From: a virus
Reading direction: 5' to 3' (one strand)
Length of the DNA stretch: 38,741 nucleotides
IMG/VR virus record: IMGVR_UViG_3300040815_003492
Location: 1 to 38,741 of that record
In this document: positions 6,568 through 15,106 of the stretch, piece after piece
Numbering within the stretch: position 1 is the stretch's first letter
How the letters are laid out: every line of letters begins with the position of its first letter
Program-made: the position numbers and the translations under genes
The notes under the pieces: model-generated
What the model was told of the DNA's origin: nothing
The model's database searches: none
What the model saw: only the letters and a program-made list of their open reading frames with translations

Positions 6568-7401
6568 CTATTTCCAATATAATTCGTAGACTTTGACCCC
6601 ATGCTTCCAACTGCCATCTACATCGTTCTGGGTGATATTATCAATTTTTACATCACCGTAACCACTTTTTTTAAGGTAGGCCTGGAAATCTTCTGATTGT
6701 ACTGCTTTCCTCATTTTGGCAATAAGTTCTGGATCATCGCTGTTTGTGTATATCATTTTGATGATTGGAAAATCTGGTATTTGCATATCTAACTTATTAC
6801 CAATATAATCTTTGTCTTTTGGATTGCCCTGTATTGGACAGATCACATCTCCATTTTCCACAGACGGTCTATTCACTCCGTGACCAACATAGCCTGTGTC
6901 TATGTCACCGGCGATTATGGCGGCAAGCACATTTTTACTTCCACCATATGGAATACCTTTTACATTGACTCCGGGTTGATTGTTTATGTCATTTACCAGT
7001 CCTTTGGATAGAATCACAGATGCTCCGCCCATTGTTCTAGCATCTTTTAAATCTTTTGGATCACGAGCATTGGTACAGATATCTAGATAACTTTTACCAA
7101 TAAAAACAGTTTTTTCTGCTTTTGCAGGAAGGGGACAATCTAATTTCTTGCCCATTGCCGCGATTGCCACATCCACATTGTAGATCATGATAGCATCTTT
7201 TGTGGATTGGAATTTTGCTTCTGCATCCTCACAATTACCTGCTTGGTAAAAACTTGCTGAAGATATGTTCAATGCATTTTCAAAACTTTTTGCTAATACC
7301 GTTCCTGGTGATGCCTTGTTGCTGTGATTGACAATAGTGATTGCGTTTGCTGATGTGATCATAACAAACAAACTCATTATAATTAAACTGATTTTTTTCA
7401 T
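6568..7401 (-). CDS. tctC: periplasmic substrate-binding protein, TctC (Bug) type
   Basis: 277 residues with a clear signal peptide (KKISLIIMSLFVMITSANA, cleavage before ITIV). The mature protein has the two-lobed binding-protein style of the tripartite tricarboxylate transporter family: 'YGGSKNVLAAIIAGDIDTGYVGHG' resembles the family's 'GGSx..A..AGxVDxG' stretch. The next gene on the strand is a TctA-like membrane protein, which strongly supports this assignment. GGAGA lies 4 bases before the ATG. It would bind an organic acid in the periplasm of the infected cell. At 277 residues it is a little short for the family (about 320). Ligand cannot be read from the sequence. Confidence 0.75.
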   Translation of the reverse strand: MKKISLIIMSLFVMITSANAITIVNHSNKASPGTVLAKSFENALNISSASFYQAGNCEDAEAKFQSTKDAIMIYNVDVAIAAMGKKLDCPLPAKAEKTVFIGKSYLDICTNARDPKDLKDARTMGGASVILSKGLVNDINNQPGVNVKGIPYGGSKNVLAAIIAGDIDTGYVGHGVNRPSVENGDVICPIQGNPKDKDYIGNKLDMQIPDFPIIKMIYTNSDDPELIAKMRKAVQSEDFQAYLKKSGYGDVKIDNITQNDVDGSWKHGVKVYELYWK

Positions 7402-7456
7402 GTTTCTCCAAAATTTTAGTTTTTTTAATAATTATGACTTTGTTTTTTCTATGATG

Positions 7457-8755
7457 TTAAAAATGGATCAGATAAACCTGCATGGTTGTCCATATTATCA
7501 CATCTCCCAACAAGTATATGAATATAAAAGGCATGGCATTGATGTTATATCTTTTCATTATAAAACCAATAATTGTATATCCTAGTAGTAAGGACAAATA
7601 ACTTATCCAAGATATTTCTTGTATAGATACATCCAAGTAAATCATACCTAACACCAACATCAATAGTATTATTTTTAATTGGCTATGTGCTAGTTTTACC
7701 ATAGAGGTATAAAAGTTTATAAATCTAAGACTCAACAAGTAATAAAAAACAACAGTTACCAATGCGAATATTATTATACTATCCAACACCGACACTCCGG
7801 GCAGTACGGTGCTTGACGATTTGGCTAATTCAATGACATTTACCACTTTGATATCCATTATGTTGCTCACAATAATACTGCTTGGAGTAAAAGGCAATCC
7901 GAGAAGAAAAAAAGGCAACAGCATCATGATCACTCCGGGATTGTTGGCAGTCTCGGCCGCTATAATCTTGTCATTGGTATTGGATCTGGTTGTATGATAG
8001 GCAGTTGCCGCTGATAGTTCTGCTGACGGACCGGGAATCAAACTGACCACACAGCCTACTATGGTGTTTTTTACTACCAACCACCATGGCAGTTTTGTTT
8101 TCTTTGGTTCAAATTTTTCTTTATCGTTTTTGATAAATCCAGTGTCATATGAGACAACATCAGGAATGACAACCATTGCAAGTACCAACATAAAGAAAGT
8201 TGTGTGTTGTAAAAATATGGAAGCAGAGTACCAACTTATTGGCAAAGCATAATTGTTTTGTGGAGCGATGAAAATAGCCATGAATGCTATCAAAGCCGTC
8301 ATTAGTTTTTTATTGCTAGTGAATATCAGAAATAATATCACTGTGTACAACAAAAAAAATTTTATTTCAACTCCTCCCATGAAACGCATTCCTGATGTTG
8401 TATAGGTAGTATAAAGTATCCATACCAAACACAGTGCCGAGAAGGCGCTTATCAGACTACCTCGCGACGTTTGCCATAGCAAACTGTTTCTTTCTGATAG
8501 TGATAACTTCTTAACATCATTGACATAAATCAGGCTACTCGCATCTCCAGGAATACCCAATGTGATGGTTGATACACTGCAAAAAAATTGAGATCCTATA
8601 CTGCTGACTGCCCAGAACAATAACATTTGTTCGGGTGACCAAATTGTGGCAGTAACATACAACAGAAATGCACCCAAATATATAGGAAATACAGGAAACA
8701 ATCCTATCAGTATTCCGGTCAGGATACCAGAAGATAAAATAATTGCAAGTTCCAT
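7457..8755 (-). CDS. tctA: TctA-family membrane transporter component
   Basis: 432 residues with about 10-12 hydrophobic segments. Two family motifs are visible: 'ITLGIPGDASSLIY' in the N-terminal half and 'SLIPGPSAELSAATAYHTTR', followed by 'AAETANNPGV', in the second half; these match TctA's PG-containing repeats and EAANN motif. TctA is the large permease of tripartite tricarboxylate transporters and normally has about 500 residues plus a small partner, TctB. No TctB-like four-helix gene is present here, so the pair may borrow the host's TctB. It lies 55 bases upstream of tctC in transcription order. A phage-borne secondary transporter of this family would raise organic-acid uptake during infection. 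Confidence 0.85.
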   Translation of the reverse strand: MELAIILSSGILTGILIGLFPVFPIYLGAFLLYVTATIWSPEQMLLFWAVSSIGSQFFCSVSTITLGIPGDASSLIYVNDVKKLSLSERNSLLWQTSRGSLISAFSALCLVWILYTTYTTSGMRFMGGVEIKFFLLYTVILFLIFTSNKKLMTALIAFMAIFIAPQNNYALPISWYSASIFLQHTTFFMLVLAMVVIPDVVSYDTGFIKNDKEKFEPKKTKLPWWLVVKNTIVGCVVSLIPGPSAELSAATAYHTTRSNTNDKIIAAETANNPGVIMMLLPFFLLGLPFTPSSIIVSNIMDIKVVNVIELAKSSSTVLPGVSVLDSIIIFALVTVVFYYLLSLRFINFYTSMVKLAHSQLKIILLMLVLGMIYLDVSIQEISWISYLSLLLGYTIIGFIMKRYNINAMPFIFIYLLGDVIIWTTMQVYLIHF

Positions 8756-8769
8756 AATGTTATTTTAAC

Positions 8770-8988
8770 TTATTTTTTCTTTTCTGTCAAAATTTGACGA
8801 GGTGTTTTTGAACCAGGTGTGAGTTTTGATAAACGCAGGCTGAACAGTTTTTTTCTTCCTTTGTTGGTAACAATCACGGGTTGACCATTAATATCTGTTT
8901 CGATGCTTTTGATTGTGGCCTGTACATTACGGAAACGTCCAACTTCCACTTTATCACCTGCCTTGATTTCTATTTTATAACTTTTCAT
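8770..8988 (-). CDS. small KOW/SH3-like basic protein, 72 residues
   Basis: Basic protein. 'IKAGDKVEVGRFRNVQATIKSI', 'PVIVTNKGRKKLFSLRLSKL' suggests a small beta-barrel of the KOW/SH3 type (glycine turn in KAGDKV, then VxxGR). Such domains usually bind RNA or ribosomal proteins, but the family is not certain. It follows the 46-residue basic gene by 4 bases and is followed by tctA after 14 bases. Confidence 0.6.
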   Translation of the reverse strand: MKSYKIEIKAGDKVEVGRFRNVQATIKSIETDINGQPVIVTNKGRKKLFSLRLSKLTPGSKTPRQILTEKKK

Positions 8989-8992
8989 TTTG

Positions 8993-9133
8993 TTAGACTA
9001 TTCCGCTCCAATCGTCATCGGATATTTCTCGTCTTCTTCTTCTTTTGGTTTTTTTCTTTTTTGTTTTTAGTTTTTTGGTTTTTTTTGTTTTATTTGATAC
9101 AAACATATCTAGATATTTTCCAAAATATTTCAT
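8993..9133 (-). CDS. 46-residue Lys/Arg-rich micro-protein
   Basis: Starts MKYFGKYLDMFVSNKTKK, continues with a dense Lys/Thr run and RRRRRE, and ends SDDDWSGIV. About half of the central residues are Lys or Arg, so it should bind nucleic acid or acidic protein surfaces. GGAG lies 6 bases before the ATG, inside the end of the upstream oxygenase gene whose TGA is one base away, which supports real translation. The acidic C-terminal tag next to a basic tract looks like a nucleic-acid-mimicking or histone-tail-like layout. No family recognised. Confidence 0.55.
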   Translation of the reverse strand: MKYFGKYLDMFVSNKTKKTKKLKTKKKKTKRRRRREISDDDWSGIV

Positions 9134-9134
9134 A

Positions 9135-9740
9135 TCAATCTCCAAACAAACTCAAGTCAAAATTTAATACAGTGGCAACTAGATGAACTCTATCTTCTTC
9201 TCCACCGTTGAATGCATTATGATATTTTGTGTTATTGGTTATCCATACGTGTCCGTCTGCAGGCATATGAAAGTTCACTGACTCAACAACCATGTGAGCA
9301 CCGGGATTAGTTATGATAGGTATGTGCAGTCTGGGTTCGGGATCTCTATGCCAGCTCAATGTTGTTCTTGGCAGTTTCCAAAGCAGTCTTATTCTACCCA
9401 ATTGATACTTTGTAGATAATGTATCATACACTTCTTTGAAGTAAGTGTCTTCAAACAATTTGACAAACTCGGAATACTTGGTCTCGTCTATGGGTTTTTC
9501 TCGAGTAACTTCTATCCCCGTGTGATCTGGCTTTGTCCAAAAGTAGCCTCTCACGTTGCCTCCGGTTATGGAATTTGGATCACCGGGTATCTGTGTTAAA
9601 CAAATTGCATTGATGTCTCTTTTACCAAGCGGAGATTGTCTAGCCACACGACTATCGACTTCTTGTACTGCTGATTGTAATTTGTTTATATCAAAATACA
9701 AATTTGGATCTTGATAAAAACCTTTTGGATATACATTCAT
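9135..9740 (-). CDS. 2OG-Fe(II) oxygenase, aspartyl/asparaginyl beta-hydroxylase-like
   Basis: 201 residues. 'LSWHRDPEPRLHIPIITNPGAHMVVE' holds the HxD iron ligands (H-R-D) and the basic strand, and 'YHNAFNGGEEDRVHLVATV' holds the distal His and the Arg that binds 2-oxoglutarate. This order and the short 'HIPI...NPG' spacing match the Asp/Asn hydroxylase branch, members of which are common in marine T4-like phages. It could hydroxylate a protein residue or a small molecule. Its start overlaps the stop codon of the ALDH gene (9740), so it is in the same unit as the lysine-degradation pair. Confidence 0.8.
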   Translation of the reverse strand: MNVYPKGFYQDPNLYFDINKLQSAVQEVDSRVARQSPLGKRDINAICLTQIPGDPNSITGGNVRGYFWTKPDHTGIEVTREKPIDETKYSEFVKLFEDTYFKEVYDTLSTKYQLGRIRLLWKLPRTTLSWHRDPEPRLHIPIITNPGAHMVVESVNFHMPADGHVWITNNTKYHNAFNGGEEDRVHLVATVLNFDLSLFGD

Positions 9741-11143
9741 TATACATCAAAAGTTATGCCTTGTGCCAAAGGCAAATCTTCTCCATAATTTACAGTGATG
9801 GTTGATCTACGCATATATTGTTTCCATGCATCCGAACCACTTTCTCGTCCACCGCCTGTGTCTTTCTCTCCACCAAATGCTCCACCAATTTCTGCACCTG
9901 AAGGACCTATATTAATATTTACAATACCACAGTCTGATCCCAGCACAGATATAAATTTTTCTGCTTCTTGCAGATTATCTGTAAAAATACAAGAACTTAA
10001 TCCCTGTGGAACAATGTTGTGTTTTCTGATAGCATTATCTAGAGTGATATACTTCAAAATGTACAGTATAGGAGCAAAAGTTTCGTTGTGTACCAACTCG
10101 TCCTGCTCTTTGACTTCCACTATGGCAGGTTTTACATAGCAACCTTCGATAACTTCTCCACCGTGTACAATATGTCCTCTTTCTCGACATTTTTTTAAAA
10201 CTTCTTGCATTCTATCAACAGATTGTTGATTGATCAAAGGTCCCACTAAATTTTTAGGATCCATTGGATCACCTATTGTCAAACTGCTGTATGCAGATTT
10301 AATTTTTTCAAGTAGTGTATCGTAAATGTTTTCGTTAACAATCAATCTTCTCAGTGTTGTACATCTTTGTCCGCAAGTTCCCACAGCACTGAATACTATG
10401 GCTCTAATCGCAAGATTCAAGTTTGCGTGTTGTGAAACTATCATTGCATTGTTACCACCCAATTCTAATAAAGATTTTCCTAATCTTGCCGAAACCCTCG
10501 GAGCCAATGCTTTGCCCATCTCTGTGGAACCTGTGGCACTTACTAATTTTATTCTAGGATCGTCTGCTATCCATTCGGCGGCTTCTTTTCCGCCTTCGAC
10601 TATGCCCAATAGATCTTGTAAATGAAATCTATCACCTTGTGTATGTTTCACTGTCACGTTTTTTAAAAATTCAACAATTGACTCATCCCATAACTCTTTA
10701 CATTTTAGAGTGATGTTCATACTGAGGGGTGATGGTTTCCATACAACAGAATTTCCACACACTATAGAAAGTATATGATTCCATGACCATACAGCACAAG
10801 GAAAATTAAAAGCAGATATGACCCCAACAACTCCGAGTGGATGCCATACTTCCATTAACTTGTGATCTTGTCTTTCCGATGGCATGGTCAATCCGTAAAG
10901 TTGTCTTGACAATCCCACCCCGAAATCACACATATCTATCGCTTCTTGTACCTCTCCTATTCCTTCCGCAATAATTTTTTTGGAATCCTTTGTGACCAGT
11001 TCTCCTAACTCTTGTAAATTTTCTCTTAATTTGTTGCCAAATATTCTGATTAGTTCTCCTCTTTTTGGAGCAGGAACATTTTTCCATAACATCTGGGCGT
11101 CCATGGCCCTGTTGACAATCACGTTATATTTTTGTTTATCCAT
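9740..11143 (-). CDS. ALDH7-family aldehyde dehydrogenase (alpha-aminoadipic semialdehyde dehydrogenase)
   Basis: 467 residues from the ATG at 11143, which has GGAG 6 bases upstream; a longer frame to 11179 is inside the previous gene. Hallmarks of the antiquitin (ALDH7) group are clear: 'SAFNFPCAVWSWN' (NAD site), 'LELGGNNAMIV' (general-base Glu), 'GTCGQRCTTLRR' (nucleophile Cys), and the C-terminal 'GPSGAEIGGAFGGEKDTGGG', 'WKQYMRRSTITVNY', 'LPLAQGI'. This family oxidises alpha-aminoadipic semialdehyde (in equilibrium with piperideine-6-carboxylate) to 2-aminoadipate with NAD+, the second step of lysine degradation by the saccharopine or lysine-6-dehydrogenase route. It directly follows, and overlaps by 8 bases, a saccharopine/lysine-dehydrogenase gene. 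Confidence 0.9.
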   Translation of the reverse strand: MDKQKYNVIVNRAMDAQMLWKNVPAPKRGELIRIFGNKLRENLQELGELVTKDSKKIIAEGIGEVQEAIDMCDFGVGLSRQLYGLTMPSERQDHKLMEVWHPLGVVGVISAFNFPCAVWSWNHILSIVCGNSVVWKPSPLSMNITLKCKELWDESIVEFLKNVTVKHTQGDRFHLQDLLGIVEGGKEAAEWIADDPRIKLVSATGSTEMGKALAPRVSARLGKSLLELGGNNAMIVSQHANLNLAIRAIVFSAVGTCGQRCTTLRRLIVNENIYDTLLEKIKSAYSSLTIGDPMDPKNLVGPLINQQSVDRMQEVLKKCRERGHIVHGGEVIEGCYVKPAIVEVKEQDELVHNETFAPILYILKYITLDNAIRKHNIVPQGLSSCIFTDNLQEAEKFISVLGSDCGIVNINIGPSGAEIGGAFGGEKDTGGGRESGSDAWKQYMRRSTITVNYGEDLPLAQGITFDV

Positions 11144-12158
11144 AAAGTTCTCCAAATTTATTACCAGTGAATACATCAAACGGTATATTTTCTTGACGTT
11201 GAAATCCTTTGCCTTTTAATTTGCCTTCGGCATAGGCCAGGACTACCGCACAGGCCCCGGATGCAGTGGTTCTCTGTATGGCACTGAAGTTTTCATCTCC
11301 GTAAATTTTTTTACTATACGTTACTTCTTGTAGCATACCATTCTTGATGCCGACCACACTGACGAACATCACAATGACATCAGCGGTAGTGTAAGGCACT
11401 TCCTGATCAAATAGATCAATAAATTTTTCTTTGTTGTGTTTTAAATTCAAATCGTCCAACAAGAATTTCATGCTGGCATGATGTCCTGGATATCTTATGG
11501 TTTTGTAGTCAAGTGTTTTGACTGTGTCAGAAAATGTTTCACACATAGAGGCCGCTCCACCAGATGTGTTAAAAGCCTCATATCTATCACCATCAACATA
11601 TAAAGTTTCTAAACCGTCCAATGGTAGTGTTTTGATGTGTTTGTTATTTCTAATAACATCACAATCATTTACGTATTCGTTGATCAATCCGGACGTACTC
11701 CATGTGAGATAATAGGCCATGGCATTGTTTGGATACTTAGGCAATGCTCCACCTCTCATATTAACTTTGTCCACTCTTTCAAATTGTTTGATAAGATTAC
11801 TTGCAACAATATTAATGGCTCCCGGAGCAAAACCACACTGCGGCATCATGAATGTGTCTGATTTGAAAGTCTTGATGTGATCTGTCACTGCTGTGTCTTC
11901 TGTGAGATCAAAATATGCCACATTGAATTTATTACAGGCATCTGCTATCAAAGGATTAGCATCATAAGGTGCTCCTGAGACCAATATATCTTGTTTAGAC
12001 ACAAAGGATTCCAGGTCGTCTTTGTTGAATACATCTATCTTTTGTACTTCATTTTTTTGTATTTTGTCCGCTATACTAATATTATGATCTGTTGTTTTTA
12101 GATAAGCATATATTGTTGATCCAATTTTACCAGAACCTATAATTCCAATATTTTTCAT
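11136..12158 (-). CDS. saccharopine / lysine-6-dehydrogenase family protein
   Basis: 340 residues. N-terminal Rossmann motif IGSGKIGSTIYAYL (residues 5-18); 'VSGAPYDANPLIADACNKFNVAYFDLTED' and 'MPQCGFAPGAINIVASNL' are typical of the saccharopine dehydrogenase family, including lysine 6-dehydrogenase. It would form alpha-aminoadipic semialdehyde from saccharopine or directly from lysine, reducing NAD(P)+. The coupled ALDH7 gene would complete conversion to aminoadipate. The GGAG that serves the ALDH start lies within its last codons. Which of the two substrates is used cannot be decided by eye; absence of a lysine-ketoglutarate reductase gene in the window favours lysine 6-dehydrogenase activity or use of a host enzyme. 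Confidence 0.8.
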   Translation of the reverse strand: MKNIGIIGSGKIGSTIYAYLKTTDHNISIADKIQKNEVQKIDVFNKDDLESFVSKQDILVSGAPYDANPLIADACNKFNVAYFDLTEDTAVTDHIKTFKSDTFMMPQCGFAPGAINIVASNLIKQFERVDKVNMRGGALPKYPNNAMAYYLTWSTSGLINEYVNDCDVIRNNKHIKTLPLDGLETLYVDGDRYEAFNTSGGAASMCETFSDTVKTLDYKTIRYPGHHASMKFLLDDLNLKHNKEKFIDLFDQEVPYTTADVIVMFVSVVGIKNGMLQEVTYSKKIYGDENFSAIQRTTASGACAVVLAYAEGKLKGKGFQRQENIPFDVFTGNKFGELYG

Positions 12159-13444
12159 TACATTTTTTCTCCTATTTTAAATCCTCTAAATCTTAAAAAT
12201 CTAGGAAAACGTAGACTATATTCCCTAGTCGTGTCCTGATTTTGGGTTATTGCATCTGCTCTAATTTCAACAACCTGTCCTAATAATTTATCTTTGTGTT
12301 GCCAATATGTTTCACGATCCTGGTCTGTCAATCCAGATCCCACATTAGTTTTTATAAATTTACCATCGTCGGTACCTTCAACAATGAGAGCACCCAGTTT
12401 ACCAATATTTCTACCCGTGCCTTCTTCAACATCTTTGACAGTTAAAGAAACTTCTATAAAAGGTTTTACTTTTAACCAGAGGCTGGATCTCTTACACTCG
12501 TAGATACCTCCCAATGGTTTAATCATGATGCCTTCGAATCCTCTGTCTATACACATCTTGTTATAGTCTGCAAACTGTTTCTGTCCATCGTCGTCATTTA
12601 AATCTATTTTTACATATTCTACTTTGGATATGTTTGGACCATAATCATATCCGTCCAACCATTCCTTTCTTTGACCCAAAGTGTCATTTGATCCACCCTC
12701 CTTGAAGTGTTCAAGTGGCAGGCAATCAAACAGGTTTAGCACCGCATCGTCCGTCTTCGCTCCACCCTTCCTGTGTATCTCCCTCATCAGGGTCTGGAAG
12801 TCATCGCTCATTACCTCACCATCGAAAACCATGCTCTCGGACATCTGATCGAGCATCTCGTCAAATTGTTGAAGTATCTTTGGAAAGTTAACCAATTCCT
12901 TGCCGTTTCTTGAGAACATCTTGACCTCGTCCTTGTCCACGTCACATATTGTTATCACTCTGACTCCATCCAGTTTGGGTTCAACATACACTTCACCTGT
13001 CATCTTCTTCTCGTGCTTCTTGCTGTCGTCTGCCAACATACACTCGAACACAGGAACTTTCATCGTAGAATGCTTATTGATTGTCTTGTGTGTGACCCCA
13101 CATCTTAGATCTTTTATCAAGATCCTACGATACCAGTCGTTCCATTCTTCCATGTTTGATCTATCACAAAGGTCTTGGATCACATCTCGCATTTCATTGC
13201 CTGTGAGAGTTCTGTCTTCCAATCTTCTCAAGACATCATCAAATTCTGTCTGTGTGATTCCTGTGCCATCCTTCTTTGATACGGGCACCTTCTGTACACC
13301 AAAGGTCCTGAATCCATCCAAGGCCGCACCAACGCCGTTGAAGAACCTGATGTTCTCCGCATCGCTCTCACGCCTGATAATGGCCTCTTTCTTCAGTCTC
13401 GAATTGTCCGCTTCCAGTTCTTGTATGATTTTCCAGGGTTTCAT
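12158..13444 (-). CDS. ATP-dependent DNA ligase, T4 gp30-like
   Basis: 428 residues. Adenylation motif EPKLDG with the active-site Lys at about residue 157, close to Lys159 of T4 ligase. Further nucleotidyltransferase motifs follow in order: 'MVFDGEVMSD', 'FEGIMIKPL' and 'SLWLKVKPF', then an OB-fold C-terminus (TGRNIGKLGALIVEG...LRFPRFLRFRG). It seals nicks during phage replication and repair. The ATG overlaps the stop of the HNH-like gene (ATGA), and its own stop is shared with the lysine-dehydrogenase start (12158). Parts of the gene (lines at 12721 and 13321) are 53-57% GC by count, against 35% near the 3' end, suggesting a mosaic origin. Confidence 0.95.
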   Translation of the reverse strand: MKPWKIIQELEADNSRLKKEAIIRRESDAENIRFFNGVGAALDGFRTFGVQKVPVSKKDGTGITQTEFDDVLRRLEDRTLTGNEMRDVIQDLCDRSNMEEWNDWYRRILIKDLRCGVTHKTINKHSTMKVPVFECMLADDSKKHEKKMTGEVYVEPKLDGVRVITICDVDKDEVKMFSRNGKELVNFPKILQQFDEMLDQMSESMVFDGEVMSDDFQTLMREIHRKGGAKTDDAVLNLFDCLPLEHFKEGGSNDTLGQRKEWLDGYDYGPNISKVEYVKIDLNDDDGQKQFADYNKMCIDRGFEGIMIKPLGGIYECKRSSLWLKVKPFIEVSLTVKDVEEGTGRNIGKLGALIVEGTDDGKFIKTNVGSGLTDQDRETYWQHKDKLLGQVVEIRADAITQNQDTTREYSLRFPRFLRFRGFKIGEKM

Positions 13445-13983
13445 TTTATTACTCCTAACATTGTAAAATGATTTTCAATAGACCACAAGTCTAAATCAAT
13501 GGGTTCTCCTCTTAAATTTTTAATTGTTTTGGTAAATCCTGCCATTTTATATCTTCGAAATGGATATTGCCATGTGGCATTGTATTGCCATTCTCCTTCC
13601 AGGATGTGTTTGTCAGCATCTGATATAAGGCACAAAGGCATATGGATTGCTTCGATCTCAGATATATGACCTTCCAGGTATGCTTGTAGTATCCTATTTT
13701 GTGGTATTGGATGCTCGAGATGTGCTTTGCCCTCATTGGCACCTTCCGCCACATAATGGGCCTGTCCAGGACATCGTGCCTTTTGTGTGTCCCTCAAGTA
13801 TCTCTGTAAAAAATAAAAGTACTTGCCTTTGACTTCTCTGTTGACATTTTCACTTAATAAATCGTTTTTGAATCTATTTAGAATTTCTACATCTGCCTCA
13901 AGCGATACTTTGTTGGCAGATTTAAATTGTAACTTACCTACCAATTCGCGATCTAATCGCATATATCTATCTAGTTCAAACAT
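13441..13983 (-). CDS. hypothetical protein, HNH-like candidate
   Basis: 180 residues, soluble, mixed charge. The stretch 'GKAHLEHPIPQNRILQAYLEG', followed by 'IHMPLCLISDADKHIL', has the spacing of a degenerate HNH/McrA-like nuclease fold (His, then Asn/His in a helix), but the zinc cysteine pairs and the catalytic His-Asn-His are not clean, so nuclease activity is only a suggestion. It overlaps the ParB-like gene upstream by 8 bases and the ligase gene downstream by 4, so all three are co-translated. That link to a ligase and a ParB/nuclease-fold protein points to DNA metabolism. Confidence 0.55.
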   Translation of the reverse strand: MFELDRYMRLDRELVGKLQFKSANKVSLEADVEILNRFKNDLLSENVNREVKGKYFYFLQRYLRDTQKARCPGQAHYVAEGANEGKAHLEHPIPQNRILQAYLEGHISEIEAIHMPLCLISDADKHILEGEWQYNATWQYPFRRYKMAGFTKTIKNLRGEPIDLDLWSIENHFTMLGVIK

Positions 13984-15106
13984 TGTTTTTTATTTTACAA
14001 TAAGGAACAAACTCTGCACAGATGTCGTTTTTCAATAAACCCATGGACACTTTAGGTTCGTGTGGTGGATTGAACTGATCATCTTCTGATGCGTGTGAAA
14101 GATATGCTTCTCTCATAAGAGTACTCATTGCCACTGGTGCGTCCCATGATGTGCCTCGGCAATGTTGCCATTGCTTTTTAGAGGCAGAATGTATTCCTTG
14201 TGCATTCCTTCCACATATATCGATCAGTGCCGATAGAATTTTATCTATCCAATCTTTGGGTAGAAATTTAGTTGCACCGTCTTCTTTTGCTAATGCGTAC
14301 ATTTTTACAAGTCCTATGTAGATACCTTGATTGATTTCTCCTCCGTCCTCATCTCCGTAATATTGTTTGATTCCCAACAATATCTTTTCAAGAACATCAG
14401 CATCGCCGGTCATTTCTAAACCTTTGTATGCATAATCAAAATGTGAGAAATAGTGTTTGTTTGGACCACACTTGCCCGGGCTCTTTCTCACTCGCTTGGG
14501 TTCTAAATCTATAGCACATTTTTTGAATAGGGTATCAACAGTGTAGGCATTTTTTACCCTAGGATTATTCCTATCGTTTTCAGAATGGACATCGTTGTGC
14601 CATCTGTGTAATAGACCCCTGTGTATCTCTTCTGTGCCTGCCCTCAATATACCTGTGTCATTCAATATCTCAAATGCAATGGCATCAAAAGATTGATGTG
14701 ATGTCTCAACATAGGTCATGGGCACTGCCTTGAAACCCAATACCGATAATGCGACAGACGTGTGTTGTCCATCAAACAAAAAGTATTTTCCGTCTCTTTT
14801 GACTGCCGATGCGGGTCTTACCACTCGGGGATCAAATTTTTCACATATACGAACCACGTGTGAAGGTCTCAAGTCTCGTTGTACAGAGTAATTGAAACAT
14901 AGATCGTCATTGATCTCCACTTGTGAAATACCTTGCGGTAATATCATTTCAGGATCTTTTTGTAATTCTTTCAGCCTATCTCTGGCTGTTTCTAACCTTG
15001 TTTTGAAATTGGCTACTTCATCTTCGCCGTCTTTGTAGAATTCCTCAACTACTTGATTGAGAGTTTTCACTTTGTTTTCCATATCATCTCCTGTATGTTG
15101 ACTCAA
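13976..15106 (-). CDS. ParB/sulfiredoxin-fold protein
   Basis: 376 residues. An N-terminal coiled-coil (KVKTLNQVVEEFY, FKTRLETARDRLKELQK) is followed by a ParB-like domain: 'NYSVQRDLRPSHVVRICEKFDPRVVRPASAVKRDGKYFLFDGQHTSVAL' style order, with the core FDGQHT corresponding to the ParB 'DGxHR' motif. The fold occurs in plasmid partition proteins, CTP hydrolases and DNA nucleases. The C-terminal 200 residues are unassigned and contain several Cys and His (KCGPNKHYFSHFDY). AGGAG lies 5 bases before the ATG. A strong promoter and a leader of three hairpins precede the gene, so its expression, and that of the ligase behind it, is probably controlled at the RNA level. Confidence 0.75.
   Translation of the reverse strand: MSQHTGDDMENKVKTLNQVVEEFYKDGEDEVANFKTRLETARDRLKELQKDPEMILPQGISQVEINDDLCFNYSVQRDLRPSHVVRICEKFDPRVVRPASAVKRDGKYFLFDGQHTSVALSVLGFKAVPMTYVETSHQSFDAIAFEILNDTGILRAGTEEIHRGLLHRWHNDVHSENDRNNPRVKNAYTVDTLFKKCAIDLEPKRVRKSPGKCGPNKHYFSHFDYAYKGLEMTGDADVLEKILLGIKQYYGDEDGGEINQGIYIGLVKMYALAKEDGATKFLPKDWIDKILSALIDICGRNAQGIHSASKKQWQHCRGTSWDAPVAMSTLMREAYLSHASEDDQFNPPHEPKVSMGLLKNDICAEFVPYCKIKNNV

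Noticed and set aside
9030-9100. T-rich run as a terminator
   Set aside because: No hairpin precedes it; on the minus strand it encodes the Lys/Arg tract of the 46-residue protein.
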